From: Microcaldota archaeon
GTDB lineage: Archaea; Micrarchaeota; Micrarchaeia; Anstonellales; Anstonellaceae
Assembly (NCBI GenBank): GCA_023248665.1
Contig: JAHFEC010000025.1
Location: 1,429-11,694, forward strand
Length of the DNA: 10,266 bases
Reading direction: 5' to 3'
Below, piece after piece: positions 6,618-10,266 of this stretch. Position numbers and translations under genes: made by a program. The notes under the pieces were generated by a model that had not been told where the DNA came from, did no database searches, and was given only the letters and a program-made list of their open reading frames with translations. The number at the start of each line of letters is the position of its first letter. Within the stretch, counting starts at the first letter, position 1.

Positions 6618-6846
6618 TGCGGGAGAGGGGATTCGAACCCCTGTAGGCGCTAGGCCAGGAGATGTCCCAAACCCCGATTGGTTTGAGACGGTTTATCGAG
6701 GTTAGATTTACGCCGTTTCTTTTCTTTTTTTACGGAGGCCTTCAGTTCTTTTCTTTTTCCCTGAAGGCTTTTTCTTTTCTTTCGCAAAAGAAAAGAAAAA
6801 GGCTTCCTTGAGTCTCTCGCATTTGACCGGGCTCTGCCACTCCCGC
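6618..6846 (-). tRNA. tRNA-Leu (anticodon CAA) with a 143-nt intron
   Basis: Exon 1 is 6846-6807 and exon 2 is 6663-6618, giving an 86-nt class II tRNA without encoded CCA. The acceptor stem is 7 of 7 paired (GCGGGAG with CTCCCGC) with discriminator A73. The T-arm AGGGG-TTCGAAT-CCCCT is perfect. The D-arm contains GGTCAAA, and the long variable arm (GGC-CTAGC-GCC) marks leucine. The anticodon loop CTCAAG plus A38 gives CAA at 6810-6808, reading UUG. The intron is 6806-6664, at the usual archaeal 37/38 site: a 4-bp central helix CUCA/UGGG and two 3-nt bulges form a bulge-helix-bulge motif, with the inner helix imperfect. The anticodon stem has an A27-C43 mismatch in this splice register. The gene's 3' end is the putative integration site of the neighbouring element. 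Confidence 0.88.
6664..6806 (-). other. Intron of tRNA-Leu(CAA)
   Basis: 143 nt, long for an archaeal tRNA intron and with no open frame resembling an endonuclease. Its first 44 bases (6806-6763) form a 20-bp stem with one mismatch around a 4-base loop, and its last 26 bases (6689-6664) form a 10-bp stem with one G-T pair. Both hairpins end exactly at the predicted splice sites. Between them lie an 8-bp stem (6738-6745 with 6761-6768) and repeated purine tracts. Confidence 0.75.
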
Positions 6847-6891
6847 AATGAAAATTATGGCTGATAAAGGATATAAAATGAGATGAAGCCG
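6836..6891 (-). repeat. 56-bp repeat, copy A: promoter and first 11 bases of tRNA-Leu
   Basis: Identical over 56 bases to 6976-7031. This copy is the working one: it carries the TATA box (6871-6878) and runs into the first 11 bases of the tRNA (6846-6836). Confidence 0.9.
6871..6878 (-). promoter_or_regulatory. TATA box of tRNA-Leu
   Basis: TTTTATAT on the minus strand is centred about 28 bases upstream of the tRNA 5' end at 6846, the normal archaeal distance. Confidence 0.7.
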
Positions 6892-7087
6892 TTGGTGCTC
6901 TGGTGCTGGAATGTTTTTTACGTAACCTACGCTTTTTGGCACATGGATAATTCGAGTATTCATAAAAAGGGCGGAGCCACTCCCGCAATGAAAATTATGG
7001 CTGATAAAGGATATAAAATGAGATGAAGCCGCAGAAACCCGAACCGGCAGACCCGAACGCTCGCTTGTTTCTTTTATTCGCCATTTG
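6892..7087 (-). other. argF-tRNA-Leu intergenic region
   Basis: Apart from copy B of the promoter repeat this stretch has no gene. The part next to argF carries CCCGAAC twice (about 7037-7060), and no clear terminator for argF is visible. The 84 bases between the two repeat copies show no tRNA sequence. Confidence 0.5.
6976..7031 (-). repeat. 56-bp repeat, copy B: duplicated tRNA-Leu promoter and 5' stub
   Basis: An exact copy of 6836-6891, 140 bases further upstream, including the TATA box (7011-7018) and GCGGGAGTGGC. Similarity continues as GCCC after three mismatches, then a TTTTT run replaces the tRNA body. If active it would make a short RNA that starts like the tRNA and could stop at the T run; GCGG/CCGC in the stub can form a small hairpin. 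It could equally be a dead relic. Confidence 0.85.
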
Positions 7088-7996
7088 CTATTTTGCGAGC
7101 AGCCAGACTAACAGTCCTTTCTGCGCGTGCAGGCGGTTGGAGGCCTGCTGGCCCACCACGCTTTGCGGACCATCCAACACTTCGGCGCTAACTTCCTGCC
7201 CCCGGTGCGCGGGAAGGCAGTGCATGAAAATGGCGTCTTTCTTGGCATGAGACATGAGCTTGGCATTGACTTGGCAGGGCAAGAACAGGGAAAGAACGGA
7301 TTTCTCATCAGCCTGATCGCCCATCGAAAGCCAGGTGTCGGTGTAAACCACGTCCGCGCCGGCCAATCCGGCCTTTGCATCGGCGGTGAATTCCACGCGC
7401 GTGCCGAATGAGCGCGCCAAATTCAGGTATTCCTCGCTGGGCTTTTTGGAAGCCGGGCCGATGAGCGACACGTCCATGCCGGCCATGGCACAGCCGACCA
7501 GAAGCGAATTTGCGACGTTGTTGGCGCAGTCGCCGACATAGGCGAGCTTGCCGCCGGAAAGCGGCTTGGCGCATTCTTGGATGGTCAGCAGATCCGCGAG
7601 AATCTGGCAGGGATGCTCAAGCGCGCTCAGTCCGCTGATGACCGGCGCCGGAGAGCCGGCGGCCAGCTCGGTCAGGACCGAGTGCGCGTGCACGCGGGCC
7701 ATGATGGCGTCGACCATCGAGCCGAGCGCGAGGCCGGTGTCGTGCCACGTCTCGCCACGCGAGACCTGCGAAACGGACGTATCAAGAAAAATCGCGTGCC
7801 CGCCCAGTTGCGTCATGGCCGTCTCGAAGGACACGCGCGTTCGGGTGCTGGGCTTTGAAAAAATCATGGCTAAAGTCTTGTGCTCAAGCAGATGGTTGAT
7901 AGCGCCGGATTTGTATTCTGCTTTGAGCTTGGCAGAAAGGGCGAGGATTTCGCCCAATTGAACAGGGGTGATATCGCTCATCTTCAGGAAGTCCAT
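7088..7996 (-). CDS. argF: Ornithine carbamoyltransferase
   Basis: Transfers a carbamoyl group from carbamoyl phosphate to ornithine, giving citrulline in arginine synthesis. 302 residues, normal length. The carbamoyl-phosphate loop STRTR is at 50-54 (SKPSTRTRVSFE), HPCQ at 128-131, the GDCANNVANSLL nucleotide-fold loop at 155-166, and the ornithine loop with SMG at 224-226. HCLPAHRGQEV (259-269) carries the catalytic cysteine. SMG and HCLP separate it from aspartate carbamoyltransferase. The start at 7996 follows an AGGTG-type site and lies 18 bases after the lysX stop, so it is the last gene of lysW-lysX-argF. This placement is the main argument that the LysW system here makes arginine. Confidence 0.96.
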   Translation of the reverse strand: MDFLKMSDITPVQLGEILALSAKLKAEYKSGAINHLLEHKTLAMIFSKPSTRTRVSFETAMTQLGGHAIFLDTSVSQVSRGETWHDTGLALGSMVDAIMARVHAHSVLTELAAGSPAPVISGLSALEHPCQILADLLTIQECAKPLSGGKLAYVGDCANNVANSLLVGCAMAGMDVSLIGPASKKPSEEYLNLARSFGTRVEFTADAKAGLAGADVVYTDTWLSMGDQADEKSVLSLFLPCQVNAKLMSHAKKDAIFMHCLPAHRGQEVSAEVLDGPQSVVGQQASNRLHAQKGLLVWLLAK

Positions 7997-8014
7997 CCTT
8001 ACACCTTCGATTTT

Positions 8015-8962
8015 TTACTTTTTCGCCTGCGAGAGGGCGAATTGCACGATTTTGCCCGCCACGAGCGGGATCTTGTTCTTGACGGCTTTGGAGAATTCTG
8101 GGGCGTGGTTCACTTCCAAGACGGAGAAACCGCCGCTTTTCTCTTCCACGATGTCGATGCCATAGATGCCCGGCCCGAGCGCGTCGCTCACCTTGTGCAC
8201 CACTTCTTTCATGTCGGACGGCAAGGAGAATTCCTCCGACGTTGCGCCCGCATTGAGGTTGGTGACGAACATGTCCTCGGAATTCGCATGGCGATAGACC
8301 GAATAGACGATCTCGTCCCCGACCGCGAACACGCGGATGTCGCGCGCCGGCTTGTCCACGTATTGCTGCACGTAGTACACCTTGTCGGCGTAGCTGCCTA
8401 AGGAATCCTTGAGCGAGATGACCGCGTCCGCGGCGTGCTTGTCGGTGATCTTGCACACCATGCGGCCCCAGCTGCCCACCGGCGGCTTGATGACGCAGGG
8501 GTAGCCCATCTTCTCCACCGCGGCGAGGGCGGACTTGGGGGAGAACGCGAGCAGCACTTTCGGGGTGGGGATGCCGGCGTTGGAAAGCCGGGTGCTGCAA
8601 AGCGCCTTGTCGGCGCAGGTTTTCTGGGCCCAGTAGGAATTGACCACCGCCACGCCCTGCGCCTCGGCCAGGTAGGCGCCGTAGAGGGAGCGGGTCATGC
8701 TGGAGGAGCGGGCCAGGAGGATGTCAAGGTCGCCCAAAGAGGAGCCGGCCGGGGCGGAGAGGACCGGGGCGGCCCCCTTGTCGCCCTCGGGAAAGTCTTT
8801 CGGGCCGGCGGCGCCCATCCCGGTAAGCGAGCCGCCGTCCAATGGGAATATCTCCTGCTCGTCATTGATGAAACTGATCCGGGCCCCGCTGGCCTCGGCC
8901 GCCGCGCGGATCGCCAGATTCTCGGCTGTTAGCATAGTGTATTGGAAACCAAGGGATACCAT
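8015..8962 (-). CDS. lysX: LysW carrier-protein ligase, LysX/ArgX type (ATP-grasp)
   Basis: An ATP-grasp (RimK-like) ligase that joins the amino group of glutamate (ArgX) or alpha-aminoadipate (LysX) to the C-terminal Glu of LysW, protecting it for the following steps. With the start at 8962 it has 315 residues. Family landmarks are VAVVNSYWAQKTCADKAL (104-121), KPPVGSWGRMVCKITD (159-174), YYVQQYVDKPARDIRVFAVG (196-215) and EVNHAPEF (283-290). Residues about 42-75 are a Gly/Ala/Pro-rich insertion absent from typical members of about 280 residues. The frame is open to 9001, but conserved sequence begins at MVSLGFQYT and a GGTGA at 8975-8971 lies 8 bases before ATG 8962, which decides the start. 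Substrate choice is uncertain; argF next door favours glutamate, and one enzyme serving both is possible. Confidence 0.92.
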   Translation of the reverse strand: MVSLGFQYTMLTAENLAIRAAAEASGARISFINDEQEIFPLDGGSLTGMGAAGPKDFPEGDKGAAPVLSAPAGSSLGDLDILLARSSSMTRSLYGAYLAEAQGVAVVNSYWAQKTCADKALCSTRLSNAGIPTPKVLLAFSPKSALAAVEKMGYPCVIKPPVGSWGRMVCKITDKHAADAVISLKDSLGSYADKVYYVQQYVDKPARDIRVFAVGDEIVYSVYRHANSEDMFVTNLNAGATSEEFSLPSDMKEVVHKVSDALGPGIYGIDIVEEKSGGFSVLEVNHAPEFSKAVKNKIPLVAGKIVQFALSQAKK

Positions 8963-9017
8963 GGGAAAAATCACCAGAATAGATGAAGATGAAGAAGACA
9001 AAGAATTCGCGCCTTGC

Positions 9018-9191
9018 CTATTCGCCGAAATCCTCCTCGATCTGCGGCGCCTTGGCCACGGAGAGGGGCGATAGCGAGAGCAGCTCGAGCAGGGTTCCGC
9101 AGCAGGCGCAGCTCATCAGCTGGCCCTGCTGGCTGTCGGAGGGCACTTCCTTGGCGCTGCCGCATTCGGGACATTCGATGGAATTGGTCAT
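9018..9191 (-). CDS. lysW: Amino-group carrier protein LysW
   Basis: A 57-residue acidic carrier protein, easily missed because of its size. CPECG (7-11) and CACCG (28-32) supply the two C-x2-C zinc pairs of the LysW fold. The C-terminus EEDFGE matches the family's EDWGE-type end, with Phe for Trp; the last Glu is where LysX/ArgX attaches the substrate. The second zinc pair has an extra cysteine between its ligands. The ATG at 9191 follows GGTGA (9202-9198) at a 6-base spacing. It is the first gene of the lysW-lysX-argF operon, with 55 bases to lysX. Confidence 0.93.
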   Translation of the reverse strand: MTNSIECPECGSAKEVPSDSQQGQLMSCACCGTLLELLSLSPLSVAKAPQIEEDFGE

Positions 9192-9266
9192 TTCGTATCA
9201 CCCAACTTTTCGAGCGCGAGCACATGCGCCCCTAGAGATGTAGAGAGGATAGAGGCTTGGCGCCGA

Positions 9267-9274
9267 TTTATAAA
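9267..9274 (-). promoter_or_regulatory. TATA box of the lysW-lysX-argF operon
   Basis: TTTATAAA, the archaeal consensus. Transcription would begin near 9244, leaving a leader of about 50 bases before lysW. It lies directly after the lysK hairpin terminator, so the operon can be transcribed separately from lysK. Confidence 0.65.
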
Positions 9275-9313
9275 CTATGTTTTTAATGAAACAAAAAAGA
9301 ATGAAAAAGAGCT

Positions 9314-9373
9314 ATACCAAACCGAGAAAGTGATGCGATAAAATTGCATCTGTCTTTCGACGAGGTTTGGTAT
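9314..9373 (-). terminator. Long bulged hairpin followed by T runs after lysK
   Basis: ATACCAAACC and GGTTTGGTAT (10 bp, 9364-9373 with 9314-9323) enclose GAAAG/CTTTC (5 bp) and an 8-bp inner stem GATGCAAT/ATCGCATC (one G-T pair, 9333-9351). On the minus strand TCTTTTT and TTCTTTTTT follow. One arm touches the lysK stop codon. The position and T runs suggest a terminator; a leader RNA element is the alternative. Confidence 0.6.
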
Positions 9374-10266
9374 TAAGTGGCCCCGCAAAACATTGCGGGG
9401 GCACTATAAGTGGAACTGGCCGGACGGAGAGCCGGGCTCTGCAAAAACGTTTTGAGCACCATAATGGCCTTCTCGTAGTCGGCCCACGCCAGAAGCTCAT
9501 GCTCGGTGTGGTCGAGCTTGGAATCGCCCGGCCCGTAGGCGACGGTCGGGATGCCGGCCGCCATGGAAAGGCTCATGTCCGCGCTCCCGGACTTCTTGAG
9601 GTAGCGCGGCGTGAGGCCGGCCGAGCGCGCGGCCGACACCATGGCGCGCACGAGCGGATGGTTGAGGGGGATCTCGCATCCGGCGAACGATTCGGCGATG
9701 CGCACCTTGACGCCGGCCGGGGCGGAGGAGTGGAAGAGATTCTCGATCTGCTTGATGTCCTTGGCCGGCGGCACGCGCACGTCGATGAAGAAATCGAGCT
9801 TGGCCGGGATGACGTTGAGCGCGTCCGGATGGCCGTAGTCGATGTGCGTGACGTTGAAGATGACCGAGTCGAAGGTGTGATGGCGAGGAAAATGCGCCCG
9901 CAGCTTCTCGTAATACTCGAGGGTCTTCTCGATCGGGTTTCCGGCCTGCATGCCCGCGTGCACGGCCTCGCCCTCGGTGCGGCACTCCACCAGTATGCGC
10001 CCCTTGTAGGCGATGGTGATGCCGTCCGTGTTGGAGGGCTCGCCGTTGACGGCCAACCGGGGCTTGAGGTAGGTCAGGAGGTGCTTGCTGCCAACGGAAG
10101 TGGGGGCCTCCTCTTCAGTCACGCCGGCCACCACCAGCTTGAGGGGGGGAAAGGCACCCGTTCCGGTAGCGGGGTTGGATTGGGCTTGCGCCGGGTCGCG
10201 GACGGGCGTTTTCTCACGGGAGCCCGCCATGCTCGCGCCGGCCTCGATGTAGGAGGCGAGGCAGCC
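9373..10266 (-). CDS. lysK: LysW-bound lysine/ornithine hydrolase (M20 peptidase), 5' partial
   Basis: This M20-family metallopeptidase releases lysine or ornithine from LysW at the end of the pathway. The 5' end lies beyond the window: the frame stays open through 10266, so the ATG at 10230 is internal. About 297 residues are visible. Landmarks are the AGVTEEEAPTS segment with catalytic Glu, GEPSNTDGITIAYKGR, the VHAGMQAGNP dimerisation-domain loop, LDFFIDVRVPP, KKSGSADMS, and YGPGDSKLDHTEHE with the C-terminal metal-binding His. Two features are unusual: a low-complexity Ala/Pro/Thr insertion before LKLVVAGVTEEE, and a C-terminal tail whose last codons and stop form a perfect 8-bp hairpin (9381-9400). 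lysK is upstream of lysW on the same strand but separated by a terminator and a promoter. Lysine versus ornithine specificity cannot be read from the sequence. Confidence 0.92.
   Translation of the reverse strand, partial: GCLASYIEAGASMAGSREKTPVRDPAQAQSNPATGTGAFPPLKLVVAGVTEEEAPTSVGSKHLLTYLKPRLAVNGEPSNTDGITIAYKGRILVECRTEGEAVHAGMQAGNPIEKTLEYYEKLRAHFPRHHTFDSVIFNVTHIDYGHPDALNVIPAKLDFFIDVRVPPAKDIKQIENLFHSSAPAGVKVRIAESFAGCEIPLNHPLVRAMVSAARSAGLTPRYLKKSGSADMSLSMAAGIPTVAYGPGDSKLDHTEHELLAWADYEKAIMVLKTFLQSPALRPASSTYSAPAMFCGAT
9377..9404 (-). repeat. Perfect GC-rich hairpin overlapping the end of lysK
   Basis: CCCCGCAA-AACA-TTGCGGGG at 9381-9400 is an 8-bp perfect stem, extended by GTG/CAC across one mismatch. 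It codes for the last residues of the lysK product and is followed at once by the longer hairpin at 9314-9373. Confidence 0.75.

Larger units (their letters stand above)
3959..6633. mobile_element. Putative integrated element at the 3' end of tRNA-Leu
   Basis: The 16-bp sequence TGCGGGAGAGGGGATT occurs at 3959-3974 and 6618-6633 in the same orientation. The second copy is the 3' end of the intact tRNA-Leu (acceptor strand through the T-arm on the minus strand). The first is a free fragment just past sufD. This is the arrangement left by site-specific integration into a tRNA 3' end: the intact tRNA stays on one side, a tRNA 3' fragment marks the other, and the cargo lies beyond the tRNA 3' end. 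The cargo (two genes unrelated to the host operons on either side) is AT-richer than the flanks. No tyrosine recombinase or SSV-type split integrase is visible, so it may be a remnant, a deletion derivative or an element moved in trans. The repeat is short, so chance is not excluded. Confidence 0.55.

Noticed and set aside
6650..6988. Minus-strand 112-codon frame over the tRNA and its promoter
   Set aside because: It runs through tRNA-Leu and intron tracts; the Lys/Arg/Ser-rich product comes from the purine repeats.
6836..7031. CRISPR-like repeat-spacer-repeat
   Set aside because: Only two copies exist, the repeat is 56 bp with an 84-bp gap, and its content is explained as a tRNA promoter and 5' end.

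Overview
The window looks archaeal. Start codons are preceded by GGTGA-type ribosome binding sites, archaeal TATA boxes sit about 26 bases upstream of likely transcript starts, tRNA-Leu(CAA) carries an intron at position 37/38 with a bulge-helix-bulge splice motif, and amino acids are made on the LysW carrier protein. The host genes are GC-rich. I cannot name the lineage from sequence alone; a GC-rich euryarchaeal or DPANN-like genome is possible.

Layout. (1) Bases 1-248 are the 3' end of a GMP synthase gene (guaA). (2) Bases 338-3933 hold a plus-strand sufC-sufB-sufD operon for iron-sulfur cluster assembly; sufB overlaps the sufC stop through its ribosome binding site and sufD starts on the base after the sufB stop. 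(3) Bases 3959-6633 look like a small element integrated at the 3' end of tRNA-Leu: a 16-bp copy of the tRNA 3' end lies at 3959-3974, the original at 6618-6633, and the 2.6 kb between them is AT-richer. It holds an AlbA_2/RecG-C-like regulator behind a palindromic operator, a 205-base segment rich in hairpins, and a zinc-ribbon membrane protein probably read from a leaderless transcript. No integrase is visible. (4) Bases 6618-6846 are the minus-strand intron-containing tRNA-Leu(CAA). Its promoter and first 11 bases are duplicated exactly 140 bases upstream. (5) Bases 7088-10266 are a minus-strand arginine/lysine block: lysK-like hydrolase (5' end beyond the window), a strong hairpin terminator, a TATA box, then lysW (57 aa), lysX/argX and argF.

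How the genes work together. SufBC2D is a scaffold that assembles Fe-S clusters. LysW carries the growing amino acid on its C-terminal Glu, LysX/ArgX loads the substrate, the LysK-type peptidase releases the product (ornithine or lysine), and ArgF carbamoylates ornithine; argF in the same operon favours arginine as the main output, though dual use is known in archaea. The central element is unrelated to these pathways.

The most unusual material is the element in tRNA-Leu with its two-gene cargo, the tRNA intron bounded by hairpins flush with both predicted splice sites, the duplicated tRNA promoter, and the stacked hairpins across the lysK stop codon.
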